From Haloactinomyces albus (GTDB lineage: Bacteria > Actinomycetota > Actinomycetes > Mycobacteriales > Pseudonocardiaceae), in the NCBI RefSeq assembly GCF_031458135.1, contig NZ_JAVDXW010000001.1:3100001-3164000 (forward strand): DNA of 64,000 nt, written 5' to 3'. The position numbers and the translations under genes are program-made. Below the pieces are notes generated by a model that was not told where the DNA came from, searched no databases, and worked only from the letters and a program-made list of their open reading frames with translations. Below, piece by piece: positions 42,028-50,590 of this stretch (position 1 is the stretch's first letter; every line of letters starts with the position of its first letter).

Positions 42028-42927
42028 ATGTCCGACCGAGCAGACGACTCGGCGCACCTTGCCGACGGGCGGCACGACCTGCGGGCGGACTGCGGTCGCT
42101 GCGCGGGGCTGTGTTGCGTGGCCCCGGCTTTCGCGGCCTCTGCCGACTTCGCCGTGGACAAGCCCGCAGGGCAGCCGTGCCGGAACCTGCTCGCGGACTT
42201 CGGTTGCGGTATCCACGACAGCCTCCGCGACCGAGGCTTCCCGGGTTGTGCCGTGTTCGACTGTTTCGGTGCAGGCCAGCAGGTCACTCAGGTGACCTTC
42301 GGTGGGCGGGACTGGCGAGGAACCCCGGAGATCGCGACGTCGATGTTCACGGTGTTCACGGTGATGCGGCAGCTCCGGGAACTGCTCTGGTATCTCACCG
42401 AAGCCCTGGAGCTCCTGCCTGACTGCCCGCTGTCTTCCGAGCTCGACCGTGCCCGAGAGCGGACCGAACGCCTCACCGGCGCAAGCCCCGACGAACTCGC
42501 TGCCTTTGACGCCACCGCGTATCGGCAGGAGATCGGTCCGTTGCTGACGCGAGTCAGTGAGGTGGTGCGCGCCGAGGTCCGTGACTCCGCGCCCGACCGC
42601 AGCGGTGCCGACCTGATCGAGGCGAACCTTCGGGGCGCGGACCTGCGCGGCACCGGCCTACGTGGTGCCTATCTCCTCGGCGCCGATCTGCGGGGTGCGG
42701 ACCTGCGGAAGGCCGATCTCCTCGGTGCCGATCTGCGGGTCGCCGACCTGCGCGGGGCGTTTCTCGGCGAGAGCCTCTTCCTCACCCAACCCCAGCTCGA
42801 TGCGGCCAACGGGGACGCGGCGACGACGATCCCGCCGTCGCTCACCCGCCCTCGGCACTGGTCCACCTCGGCCACGCCCGCCGATCCCACCACCGCCCGG
42901 CCACGCCGGCGCCGACGTCGACGTTGA
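42028..42927 (+). CDS. Pentapeptide-repeat protein with YkgJ-like cysteine domain (299 aa)
   Basis: The N-terminal domain has a dense Cys pattern (DCGRCAGLCCVAPAFA, QPCRNLLADFGCGIH, GFPGCAVFDCFGAGQ), as in CxxCxGxCC iron/zinc-chelating YkgJ-type proteins. A helical middle follows, then about ten pentapeptide repeats (ANLRGADLRGTGLRGAYLLG, ADLRGADLRKADLLGADLRV) from about residue 200. The tail is Pro/Arg-rich. ATG at 42028 with GAGGAGG. Pentapeptide coils can mimic DNA; the Cys domain may sense redox or metal. This combination recurs in Streptomyces. Confidence 0.85.
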   Translation: MSDRADDSAHLADGRHDLRADCGRCAGLCCVAPAFAASADFAVDKPAGQPCRNLLADFGCGIHDSLRDRGFPGCAVFDCFGAGQQVTQVTFGGRDWRGTPEIATSMFTVFTVMRQLRELLWYLTEALELLPDCPLSSELDRARERTERLTGASPDELAAFDATAYRQEIGPLLTRVSEVVRAEVRDSAPDRSGADLIEANLRGADLRGTGLRGAYLLGADLRGADLRKADLLGADLRVADLRGAFLGESLFLTQPQLDAANGDAATTIPPSLTRPRHWSTSATPADPTTARPRRRRRRR

Positions 42928-42952
42928 CCAGCACAGCCAACGCCACCGGCGA

Positions 42953-43042
42953 GTGCTCCCCGTGTATGCGGGGGTGGGTCGTTGGGAAATTTCGCGAGAA
43001 ATTGGTCGCACCAGGAGTCCCCGCGCAGGTGGGGTGAGCTCC
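42953..43042. repeat. Possible vestigial CRISPR-like repeat pair (I-E geometry)
   Basis: A 29-bp unit at 42953-42981 with a TCCCCGTGTATGCGGGGG hairpin core and a weaker 29-bp unit at 43014-43042 with CCCCGCGCAGGTGGGG are separated by 32 bp. A 29/32 layout and CCCCGnGnA...GGGG cores are the style of actinobacterial type I-E arrays. The two units match at only about 18 of 29 positions, and no cas gene is nearby. The spacer contains a chromosomal motif, AATTTCGCGAGAAATT. It may be chance. Confidence 0.2.
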
Positions 43043-43178
43043 TTGATCTGGCCCGTGGTGGGGTGGAGGGCTGCCCGGCACCCTCGGGGGCAGGTGTCGG
43101 GCAGCCGGCGGACCGGCGCCGGACGGGTTCGGGGGTCGACGGCGCCGGGCCGGGTCCGCTGGCGGATGGTGCAGCGGG

Positions 43179-43475
43179 TTACAGGTTGTGCAGTCCGTCG
43201 AGGACGCGGCGCAGCGTCGGCAGGTCCACCGGCGCCCACGTGCCGGTGGGTGCGTCCGGGTCGGTGGTGGGCCAGGCGATCGACGCATCCGGCAGGTCCG
43301 GAGGGATCATCGGAAGCCGCTCGGTGCGGTCCTGCTCGCGGGACTGGGCCAGCAACTGGGCCACCGTCAGCGCACCGGCACCGGCGTGCTGGGGCTGCGG
43401 CGCGGTGGCCCACACGACACCGAGCACCGGTGCGACCAGCAACAGCGCGGCAATGGCGAGGGCGAGGGCGGTCAC
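43179..43475 (-). CDS. Small single-pass membrane or secreted protein (98 aa)
   Basis: MTALALAIAALLLVAPVLGV is a signal anchor or secretion signal. The rest is polar and Pro-rich (ALTVAQLLAQSREQDRTERL, PMIPPDLPDASIAWPTTDPD) and ends in a short helix (LPTLRRVLDGLHNL). The ATG at 43475 overlaps the stop of the upstream gene (ATGA). Third gene of a three-gene micro-operon. Not recognised. Confidence 0.6.
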   Translation of the reverse strand: MTALALAIAALLLVAPVLGVVWATAPQPQHAGAGALTVAQLLAQSREQDRTERLPMIPPDLPDASIAWPTTDPDAPTGTWAPVDLPTLRRVLDGLHNL

Positions 43476-43660
43476 CGGTGCTGCCCGCGCTCATCGGGAC
43501 GAATACCGTCGCAGACGGCCTCGTGGGCATCCAACACCAGCGCCTCGGGCTCCTCATGCCCGCACCGGTAGCAGGAACGCGCACACCGGGCGATGCGCTC
43601 GGCCTCGGTCTCACCCCCACGCCGATACATGTGCGGCTTGATGTGCGATTCGGTACTCAT
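43472..43660 (-). CDS. Small zinc-binding protein (62 aa)
   Basis: Cys residues in RIARCARSCYRCGHEEPEA and a final AHEAVCDG make a plausible zinc-binding module. ATG at 43660 overlaps the end of the upstream gene and its stop overlaps the next start, so all three small genes are translationally coupled. Function unknown. Confidence 0.6.
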   Translation of the reverse strand: MSTESHIKPHMYRRGGETEAERIARCARSCYRCGHEEPEALVLDAHEAVCDGIRPDERGQHR

Positions 43661-43890
43661 CGCCCCTCCCCAGCGGTAGCGGCGAGCACACGCAGGCAGT
43701 CCGGGCAGCACCGACGCCGCGTGGCGACATGACCGGGCTTGGCCCACATCACCGGCTGACCACACGCACCCGGCCCAAACCGATCCCGAGACCAATGGGT
43801 GTACGGATCCCGCAGATGCGTACCGGGCAACCAACGCGGCCACACCTCCGGGCGCAACTCGGGAACCGGCGGAGCAATCGGCAGTGACAT
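43657..43890 (-). CDS. Small zinc-finger protein (77 aa)
   Basis: Belongs to the actinobacterial small zinc-finger group: HLRDPYTHWSRDRFGPGACG, HVATRRRCCPDCLRVLAATA. The ATG at 43890 is preceded by GGAGG. First gene of the coupled three-gene unit, divergent from the XRE/DUF397 pair at 44025. Such tiny genes commonly neighbour DUF397 loci, but no role is known. Confidence 0.65.
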   Translation of the reverse strand: MSLPIAPPVPELRPEVWPRWLPGTHLRDPYTHWSRDRFGPGACGQPVMWAKPGHVATRRRCCPDCLRVLAATAGEGR

Positions 43891-43899
43891 CACACACCC

Positions 43900-44024
43900 T
43901 CCAGTCGTTGATCATTCGAAACAGTCGCTGTTACGTGAAACAGCATGGCGATTCGAGTAACAAGTGATCAATCGCCTGAACGGGTGATCGTTTGTCGCGT
44001 ACGGACTCGCCTAGGATTTGTTAC
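43900..44024. promoter_or_regulatory. Divergent control region with repeated TGATCA and GTTAC motifs, leaderless promoter
   Basis: TTGATCATTCG, AGTGATCAATCG and GGTGATCGTTTG recur, as do TGTTAC (43929 area), GTAACAAG and TTGTTAC (before 44025), with the last two inverted. TAGGAT (44012-44017) ends 7 nt before the XRE start codon, so the XRE mRNA is probably leaderless and the XRE protein may bind these repeats itself. Inference from position and repetition. Confidence 0.5.
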
Positions 44025-44879
44025 ATGCGACGAAACAGCGGGGGTACCCCGAAAGCCCGCGCTCTTGGCGCTGAACTGCGAGAAGTCCGTGACACTGCCG
44101 GATACAGCCTGCGCGAGTTGGGACGCGAACTTGAAACGAACCACGTAAAGCTCCAGCGGTACGAATCCGGCGAGATCGTTCCATCGTCCGAGCTCGTGGC
44201 CGCCTACGTCGCCTCACTCGGTGCTTCAGCTCAGACACGTGAACGTCTCGTGGAGATGGCACGAGACGCCGACCAACCCGATTGGCTCTCGACCGCGAAG
44301 TCAGGGGCTCGCAAAGAGTTGACGACACTGATCGAGTTCGAACGCACAGCGACACGCATCACGGATGTGACGACCGGCGTGATTCCCGGACTGCTGCAAA
44401 CATCGGATTACGCGCGTGCGGTCATGCAACGACTCTCGTCCGACGAAGTCGAAACGATGGTCCTGATGCGGGTTGGGCGCCGCGAAATCCTGACCACGAA
44501 GAACGCGCCGCAGTTCGTCGCGTTCATCGCCGAGTCCGCGATGAACGAGCCGATCGGCGGTCACGCGATCATGGCCGAGCAGTTGCGGCACGTGGTCAAA
44601 ATGTCCGACTGGGAGAATGTCGCCATTCACGTCCTGCGCAGCGGAGCAACCACGTTGCATCCGGCGCATTTGGGTTCGTTCGTGCTCTTCGAGTTCCCCA
44701 AGGCGACACCGATCGTGCATATGGAGCATTACCACTCGTCCGTGTCCCTGCACAATCCGGGTACCGCTGCGGCGTATCAGGATGCGGTTACTAGCCTGCA
44801 CGAGTTGGCGATGAGCCCCGAGGCGTCGGCAGAGTTCATCGCCAATCGCGCGAGTGAATTGGAGGACAGTGCATCATGA
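44025..44879 (+). CDS. XRE-family regulator with DUF5753 domain (284 aa)
   Basis: HTH at residues about 12-70 (LGAELREVRDTAGYSLRELG, RYESGEIVPSSELVAAYVAS). DUF5753 follows (RITDVTTGVIPGLLQTSDYA, FVAFIAESAMNEPIGGHAIM, PIVHMEHYHSSVSLHNPGTA). The ATG at 44025 directly follows a TAGGAT -10 box; upstream in-frame GTGs are not conserved. It overlaps the DUF397 gene start by 4 nt, forming a fixed regulator/partner pair. Confidence 0.93.
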   Translation: MRRNSGGTPKARALGAELREVRDTAGYSLRELGRELETNHVKLQRYESGEIVPSSELVAAYVASLGASAQTRERLVEMARDADQPDWLSTAKSGARKELTTLIEFERTATRITDVTTGVIPGLLQTSDYARAVMQRLSSDEVETMVLMRVGRREILTTKNAPQFVAFIAESAMNEPIGGHAIMAEQLRHVVKMSDWENVAIHVLRSGATTLHPAHLGSFVLFEFPKATPIVHMEHYHSSVSLHNPGTAAAYQDAVTSLHELAMSPEASAEFIANRASELEDSAS

Positions 44880-45067
44880 CCATACAACCTCTTGGGTGGC
44901 GCAAATCCAGCCGCTCCGGTCAGCGCACCAACTGCGTCGAGGTCGGCCGTGTCGGCGATGGTGCCGCCGTGCGCGACACGAAGGACCGCGCCGCCGGCTA
45001 CTTCACCGCTGACCGCATGCAGTGGCAGGCGTTCGTGGCAGCGGTCAAGGCGGATCGCTTCGCCTGA
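44876..45067 (+). CDS. DUF397 protein (63 aa)
   Basis: Family core LGWRKSSRSGQRTNCVEVGR, GAAVRDTKDRAAGYFTADRM, then WQAFVAAVKADRF. Starts inside the stop region of the XRE gene (ATGA overlap), so it is made in proportion to it. Second XRE/DUF397 pair in the window, here with the DUF397 gene downstream in the same operon. Confidence 0.93.
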   Translation: MTIQPLGWRKSSRSGQRTNCVEVGRVGDGAAVRDTKDRAAGYFTADRMQWQAFVAAVKADRFA

Positions 45068-45141
45068 CGCGCAGGCAGTACATCGCCCCCGGTATCCCCT
45101 ATACTGGGGGCTGCTGCCCTGCCCCGGACCAAGGTATGCCC

Positions 45142-45209
45142 AGTCGGTTTTGACCCGGTCGGTTTTGACCCGGTCGGTTTTGACCGGGTTGGTTTTGACC
45201 GGGTTGGTC
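45142..45209. repeat. 15-bp tandem repeat, about 4.5 copies
   Basis: Units follow GGTCGGTTTTGACCC with small changes: 45142-45156, 45157-45171, 45172-45186, 45187-45201 and a partial copy. Each unit contains a GGTC/GACC inverted pair around GGTTTT. The minus strand can be read as a PGQNQ-type repeat, but the surrounding frame is not convincing. It lies in the 570-bp gap before typA. Confidence 0.9.
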
Positions 45210-45639
45210 CTCGTGGGGCCCGGCCTTGACGGAGCCGGAGTTGTCCCGAAAAACCGGCAAGTCCACTCGCTCGATTGTCGCCGATTTTCCGGTCACCACG
45301 GGTCGAGTCGATGTTGCGCTGAACACGTGCCTGCGGGAGGCGTGTGTCTCGTGCACTAGAATGGGTGGTGCCGCGTGTCGATACCGCCCATCAGGTCGGA
45401 ACCGTCGGACCCGTTCCGGTCGGATCGGACTTGAAGTAGTAGGGCTCAACAGCGGTGGGTCCGGAAACAGCAGGCCCGACAAGAAGTAGGGTGCCGCGCC
45501 CACACGAACCGCCACAGCGCCGGGGCGGCGGCATCAGCTCCGTAGCGGCGGCCGCAACGAAGCCGCAGCCGATCTCGTCGACCGGCACCGTCGCCTCGCA
45601 GCTTGCTACGACAGCCATACGATAGCCAGGAGTATTCGC
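45210..45639. other. Upstream region of typA, no convincing gene
   Basis: Several overlapping frames are open, but none has a ribosome-binding site plus family-like sequence. TAGAAT (45356-45361) is a possible -10 box for typA. With the 15-bp repeats just before it, this 570-bp region is a long leader or promoter area. Confidence 0.5.
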
Positions 45640-47547
45640 GTGCCCGCCACCAGCGTCGCCCCAAACCAGCGCACCCGCACGGACCTGCGCAATGTCGCGA
45701 TCGTCGCGCACGTCGATCACGGCAAGACCACTCTGGTGGATGCCATGCTCCAGCAGTCGGGTGCCTTCTCCGAGCATGCCGACCCCGTCGATCGGGTCAT
45801 GGACACCAATGACCTGGAGCGGGAAAAGGGCATCACGATTCTGTCGAAGAACACCGCGATCCGGCGGAAGACCTCGGACGGGCCGGTCACCATCAACGTG
45901 GTCGACACCCCGGGGCACGCCGACTTCGGCGGTGAGGTCGAGCGTGGCCTGTCCATGGTCGACGGCGTGGTGCTGCTGGTCGATGCCAGCGAGGGACCGC
46001 TGCCGCAGACGCGCTTCGTACTGCGCAAAACCCTCGCAGCCGGACTGCCGGTGATCCTCGTGGTGAACAAGGTCGACCGCCCGGACGCCCGCGTGTCCGA
46101 GGTCGTCGACGAGGTTCACGATCTTCTGCTCGACCTGGCCACCGATGTGGGGGCCGACGAGTCCGTGCTCGACATCCCGGTCGTCTACGCCTCGGCACGT
46201 TCCGGCCGGTCGAGCCTGACCGCCCCGGAGCAGGGGGAACTTCCCCCCGGCGACGACATGACCGCCATGTTCGACACCCTCCTGGAGCATGTGCCCGCGC
46301 CGGTCGGTGACTGGGAAGCCCCGCTGCAGGCGCTGGTGACCAACCTCGACGCCTCCGCGTATCTCGGGCGGATCGCGCTGTGCCGGATCTACTCCGGCAA
46401 GCTGCGCAAGGGCCAGACCGTCGGCTGGTGCCGCGAGGACGGAACGGTCGAAAAGGTGCGGCTCACCGAGTTGTTCGTCACCGAGAACCTCGACCGGGTG
46501 CCCGCCGAGGAGGCCGCCGCGGGGAACATCGTGGCGATCGCGGGCATCCCCGACATCACCATCGGCGACACCCTCGCCGATCCCGAGAACCCGGAACCGC
46601 TGCCCCGGATCACCGTTGACGCCCCGGCGATCTCCATGACCATCGGGACGAACACCTCGCCGCACGCCGGGCGCAACGGCGGCACCAAGGTCACCGCACG
46701 ACTGGTCAAGAATCGGCTGGACAGCGAGCTGATCGGCAACGTCAGCATGCGGGTCGTACCCACCGAGCGCCCGGACACCTGGGAGGTGCAGGGCCGTGGC
46801 GAGCTGGCCCTGGCCGTGCTGGTGGAGACGATGCGTCGAGAGGGCTTCGAGATCACCGCGGGCAAGCCGCAGGTGGTCACCAAGACCATCGACGGCAAGC
46901 TGTGCGAGCCGTTCGAGCGACTGAGCCTCGATGTCCCCGAGGAGCACCTCGGCGGAGTCACCCAGCTCCTGGCCGCCCGCAAGGGGCGTATGGAGACGAT
47001 GGACGGCCACGGTACCGGCCGGATCAAGATGGAGTACATCATCCCGGCGCGGGGACTGATCGGGTTCCGGACCGATTTCCTCACCGAGACGCGGGGTGGC
47101 GGCATCGCCAACCACGTCTTCGAGGGGTACTTCGGCTGGGCCGGTGAGCTGCGCACACGCAGCAGCGGATCGCTGGTGGCCGACCGCTCCGGCCCGGTGA
47201 CCACGTACGCGCTGCTGCAGTTGGCCGACCGCGGCACCTTCTTCGTCGAGCCGACCGCCGAGGTCTACGAGGGCATGGTCGTCGGGGAGACCCAGCGTCC
47301 CGAGGACCTCGACGTCAACGTGACCAAGGAGAAGAAGCTCACGAACATGCGCTCCGCCGCCGGGGAGGAGCTGGAGCGACTGGCCCGGCCCCGGACGCTG
47401 GGTCTGGAGGAAGCGCTGGAGTTCTGCTCCGTCGACGAGTGCGTGGAGGTCGGGCCCGAGAAGGTCCGCGTACGCAAGGTGACTCTCGACGGCAACCAGC
47501 GCGCCCGTGAGCGCTCGCGCGCCAAGTCCCGCGACAACCAGGCCTGA
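45640..47547 (+). CDS. typA: Translational GTPase TypA/BipA (635 aa)
   Basis: Ribosome-associated GTPase used in stress and cold adaptation and 50S assembly. G1 VAIVAHVDHGKTTLVDAMLQ, switch I LEREKGITILSKNTAI, G3 NVVDTPGHADFGGEVERGLS, G4 VVNKVDRPDA, and the BipA-type C-terminal domain with GGIANHVFEGYFGWAGELRT, TEVYEGM-like TAEVYEGMVVGETQRPEDLD. GTG at 45640. A perfect 16-bp terminator follows. The typA to lpqW order is the same as in mycobacteria. Confidence 0.97.
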   Translation: MPATSVAPNQRTRTDLRNVAIVAHVDHGKTTLVDAMLQQSGAFSEHADPVDRVMDTNDLEREKGITILSKNTAIRRKTSDGPVTINVVDTPGHADFGGEVERGLSMVDGVVLLVDASEGPLPQTRFVLRKTLAAGLPVILVVNKVDRPDARVSEVVDEVHDLLLDLATDVGADESVLDIPVVYASARSGRSSLTAPEQGELPPGDDMTAMFDTLLEHVPAPVGDWEAPLQALVTNLDASAYLGRIALCRIYSGKLRKGQTVGWCREDGTVEKVRLTELFVTENLDRVPAEEAAAGNIVAIAGIPDITIGDTLADPENPEPLPRITVDAPAISMTIGTNTSPHAGRNGGTKVTARLVKNRLDSELIGNVSMRVVPTERPDTWEVQGRGELALAVLVETMRREGFEITAGKPQVVTKTIDGKLCEPFERLSLDVPEEHLGGVTQLLAARKGRMETMDGHGTGRIKMEYIIPARGLIGFRTDFLTETRGGGIANHVFEGYFGWAGELRTRSSGSLVADRSGPVTTYALLQLADRGTFFVEPTAEVYEGMVVGETQRPEDLDVNVTKEKKLTNMRSAAGEELERLARPRTLGLEEALEFCSVDECVEVGPEKVRVRKVTLDGNQRARERSRAKSRDNQA

Positions 47548-47560
47548 CCTGGTCCTCGAC

Positions 47561-47602
47561 GGGATGATGCGGCAGTCGTGCCGCACACTGCCGCATCATC
47601 CC
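47561..47602 (+). terminator. typA terminator, 16-bp perfect stem
   Basis: GGGATGATGCGGCAGT (47561-47576) pairs with ACTGCCGCATCATCCC (47587-47602) around a 10-nt loop, 14 bp after the typA stop. No T tract. Confidence 0.88.
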
Positions 47603-47800
47603 GGTACCACCGTGCGGTGACGTGGTGGTGCCGGAAAGGCGAGAGTGGCGCCCGCCCGGTGTCTCGCGGCACGAAGGCACACGCAACCATGAGGGAGTGG
47701 GGAACGTCCCCTACAGGAGCCCGTCCGGGCTCCGGCGCTGCCGTGCCGCCTGGTGAACGGCAGGCTGGTCAGCGATGTCACAAGGGGAGGTCCACGCAAC

Positions 47801-49555
47801 GTGTACCAGCGTCGATGCCGCCCGTTCACCGCGGTGTTCCTGCTGCTGTTGGCGTTGAGCGTGCTGGCGGGATGCACGAATGCACCGCCTCCCCCGCTGG
47901 TGGAGTCGACCACGCGGACCCCCTCGCCGAGACCGAGTGTGCCGCAGAAGCCGCCGAAGCCCACCGTGGTCGTAGCCGGTGTCGGTGACCTGAGCGGCGG
48001 GTTCAACCCGCATGCACTGGCCGATCTGTCCCCGGCGACGGCGGCGCTGTCCAACCTCATGCTGCCGTCGGTGTTCGAAGCGGGCCCGAAGGGGAAACCG
48101 CAGCTCAACACCACCCTCATGGAATCCGCCGAGGTGGTGCCCGATACCGAGAAGTTCACCGTCCGCTATCGGATCCGCACCGATGCCGGTTGGTCCGATG
48201 GCGCTCCGATCGCAGCCGAGGATTTCGTCTACCTGTGGCAGCAGATGCGCTCCCGGGCCGGTGTGGTCAACCCGGCAGGCTATCGGCTGATCACCGATGT
48301 CGCTTCCCGCCAGGGCGGCAAGACCGTCGTGGTGACCTTCGCCGAGCCCTACCCCGGCTGGAAAACCCTCTTCGACGACCTGCTGCCCGCTCACCTGGTC
48401 AAGGACGCGCCCGGCGGATGGACCGATGCGCTCGACGACGGCTATCCCGCCTCCGGAGGACCGTTCGCCGTTCGCCAGATCGACCTGGAACGCGGTGAGA
48501 TCATCCTGATGCGCAACGAGCGCTACTTCGGACCCCCTGCAGCGTCCGACCGCATCGTGTTGCGCGCCAACGATCAGCGTGGACAGGTCGCGGCGTTGCG
48601 CAGTGGAGACACCGATGTCGCCGTGTTCAACGCGGACACTGCCACGATGGATGCCCTGCGCGGACTGGGTGATTCGGTGGAGATCACCACCGTTCCCCGG
48701 CCGAGCACCACGCAACTGCTCGTACGCCCCGATACACCACAACTGGACGATCCCCGAGTACGCAAGGCGATCTTCGCGGCGCTGGATCGCACAGCATTGA
48801 TCGGCACCGGAACCGGGGGTGGACCCGCCGAGCAGCTTCGGTCGCATGCGCACGTGCTCGCCCCGTCGGAGGACGGATACACCCCGACCGAGCCTGCGGA
48901 ACTCCTCTCGGAACACGCCGAGCCCCAACGGGTCGAGAAGCTGCTCGGTGAAGCCGGGTTCCAGCGCAGCGGAGGAACCTGGGCACGTGACGGCCGCCCC
49001 TTGAAGCTGGTCATCGCCGCGCAGTTCCGCAATGAGCAGTACGTGCGGATCGCCGAGGCAGCCGCCGAGCAGCTCCGCAACCGGGGAATACAGGCGACGG
49101 TGATCACACCGACCGGTGATGAGCTGTTCACCACGATGCTGCCGAGCGATCCCTCGGCCGGGAAAGCCGGTGCGAGCGCCGAGGTCGACATGGCGGTGGT
49201 TCCGCGGCCGGCTGCGGGAGATCCGGCATCGGTGATGGCGGCCCAGTGGGGGTGCCGGCGCGTGAACACCGACAGCGGGCAGCCGTTCCCCGCCAATATG
49301 GCGGGTTTCTGCGATCGGATGCTGCAACCGACGATCGAGGCGGCACTGACCGGACGGATGCCGTTCGACGAAGCCTCCGCGAGGGTGGAGTCCGTGCTGT
49401 GGTCGCAGGCACTGGCCCTGCCGCTGTATCAGCAGACGCAGGTACTGGCAGTGCGTCGCGAAATCACCGGCGTCGATCCGGGGAGCGGTTTCGCCGGACC
49501 GTTCGCCTCGGCGGGTCGGTGGGTCGGGACCCCCGGCGAGAGCTACGACTGGTGA
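47801..49555 (+). CDS. lpqW: LpqW-like lipoprotein, ABC solute-binding family 5 fold (584 aa)
   Basis: Lipoprotein with the SBP_bac_5 fold. Signal and lipobox TAVFLLLLALSVLAGC near residue 25. Conserved stretches: ADLSPATAALSNLMLPSVFE, VRYRIRTDAGWSDGAPIAAE, DFVYLWQQMRSRAGVVNPAG, DDGYPASGGPFAVRQIDLER, QLDDPRVRKAIFAALDRTAL. In mycobacteria LpqW lies between typA and mshB and tunes PIM/LAM synthesis; the same order here supports the name, though that exact role is not proven in this organism. GTG at 47801 has GGGGAGG about 10 nt upstream. Confidence 0.82.
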   Translation: MYQRRCRPFTAVFLLLLALSVLAGCTNAPPPPLVESTTRTPSPRPSVPQKPPKPTVVVAGVGDLSGGFNPHALADLSPATAALSNLMLPSVFEAGPKGKPQLNTTLMESAEVVPDTEKFTVRYRIRTDAGWSDGAPIAAEDFVYLWQQMRSRAGVVNPAGYRLITDVASRQGGKTVVVTFAEPYPGWKTLFDDLLPAHLVKDAPGGWTDALDDGYPASGGPFAVRQIDLERGEIILMRNERYFGPPAASDRIVLRANDQRGQVAALRSGDTDVAVFNADTATMDALRGLGDSVEITTVPRPSTTQLLVRPDTPQLDDPRVRKAIFAALDRTALIGTGTGGGPAEQLRSHAHVLAPSEDGYTPTEPAELLSEHAEPQRVEKLLGEAGFQRSGGTWARDGRPLKLVIAAQFRNEQYVRIAEAAAEQLRNRGIQATVITPTGDELFTTMLPSDPSAGKAGASAEVDMAVVPRPAAGDPASVMAAQWGCRRVNTDSGQPFPANMAGFCDRMLQPTIEAALTGRMPFDEASARVESVLWSQALALPLYQQTQVLAVRREITGVDPGSGFAGPFASAGRWVGTPGESYDW

Positions 49556-49675
49556 ACATGAGTCCTCCGGGCTGCGTGCGTAGTGATGTCGGCGGCGGAA
49601 CCGGGCGGACCTCGGGCGTCCGGTCCGCGTGACCACCTTTCCGTGGGGGAGTACCCGGACGATTACGCTGGACCG

Positions 49676-50590
49676 GTGACGCTGACGGCCCCACCGCGGT
49701 TGTTGCTGGTACACGCACACCCCGATGACGAGACATTGTGGACAGGCGGGACCATTGCCCGCTACGCCGCCCGCGGCGTGCAGGTGACGGTGGTGACCTG
49801 CACTCTCGGCGAGGAAGGCGAGGTCATTCCCGAGAGCCTGCGCGGCCTGGCTTCCGAGCAGGCCGATCAGCTCGGCGGTTACCGCCTCGGCGAGCTGCGC
49901 TCCGCCTGCTCGGCCCTTCGCGTCGCCGGGCATCGTTTTCTGGGGGGGATCGGGCGGTGGCGCGACTCCGGCATGGTCTGGCAGGAGCCGGGCAAGGCCG
50001 CGGGCACGGTCGCCGACGCCCACCCTCGTGCGTTCGTCAACGGTGACCTCGCGGAGCAGTCCGACTCGCTGGAAGCCGTGCTCCGGGAGGTGAAGCCGCA
50101 GGTGGTGGTGACCTACGCCGCCGACGGCGGCTACGGCCATCCCGATCACATCCGTGCCCACGACGTGACGATGGCCGCCACGGCGAAGGTGCCCGACGTG
50201 CTGCGCGTATTCCATGTGGTGCCCTCGCGGGAGGCGGTCCGGGAGGGGCTGGACCGCTTGGCCCGGGCCGAGGGAATGCCGTTCACGCTGCCACGGCTGC
50301 ACGAATTGCCGCATGTCGATGACGAGTCGGTCACCACCGTTGTCGATGTCGGCGAACACCTGCCCGCCAAGATCAATGCACTGCGCGCCCACGGCACCCA
50401 GGTCCGGGTGTGGCTCGACCAGTGGGACAACGGTACCGGAGTCGCAGGATACGCTCTGTCCAACGATGTCGGGCAGCCGCTGGCGAACACGGAGCACTAC
50501 GTGCTGGCACGGGGTGCGGAACAGGGCGCCTCGACCGACCTTTTCGGGGGTCTCGGGGTCAGCGGGACCGAACCGGTGAGCGAGCGCTGA
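49676..50590 (+). CDS. mshB: Mycothiol biosynthesis deacetylase MshB (304 aa)
   Basis: Zinc enzyme that removes acetate from GlcNAc-inositol to give GlcN-Ins, the second pathway step after MshA-derived GlcNAc-Ins-P is dephosphorylated. Metal motif RLLLVHAHPDDETLWTGGTI (His15, Asp18 region) and VVVTYAADGGYGHPDHIRAH; the insert GIGRWRDSGMVWQEPG and VFHVVPSREAV are also MshB-like. GTG at 49676 has TACGCT (49664-49669) 6 nt upstream, so the message is probably leaderless. The following gene starts on its stop codon. Confidence 0.94.
   Translation: MTLTAPPRLLLVHAHPDDETLWTGGTIARYAARGVQVTVVTCTLGEEGEVIPESLRGLASEQADQLGGYRLGELRSACSALRVAGHRFLGGIGRWRDSGMVWQEPGKAAGTVADAHPRAFVNGDLAEQSDSLEAVLREVKPQVVVTYAADGGYGHPDHIRAHDVTMAATAKVPDVLRVFHVVPSREAVREGLDRLARAEGMPFTLPRLHELPHVDDESVTTVVDVGEHLPAKINALRAHGTQVRVWLDQWDNGTGVAGYALSNDVGQPLANTEHYVLARGAEQGASTDLFGGLGVSGTEPVSER

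Noticed and set aside
45099-45515. Minus-strand frame with PGQNQ repeats
   Set aside because: The repeat simply reflects the 15-bp tandem DNA array. The rest is Arg/Ser-rich without family features or ribosome-binding site.
45391-47586. Long minus-strand frame opposite typA
   Set aside because: Antisense shadow of a clear TypA GTPase.
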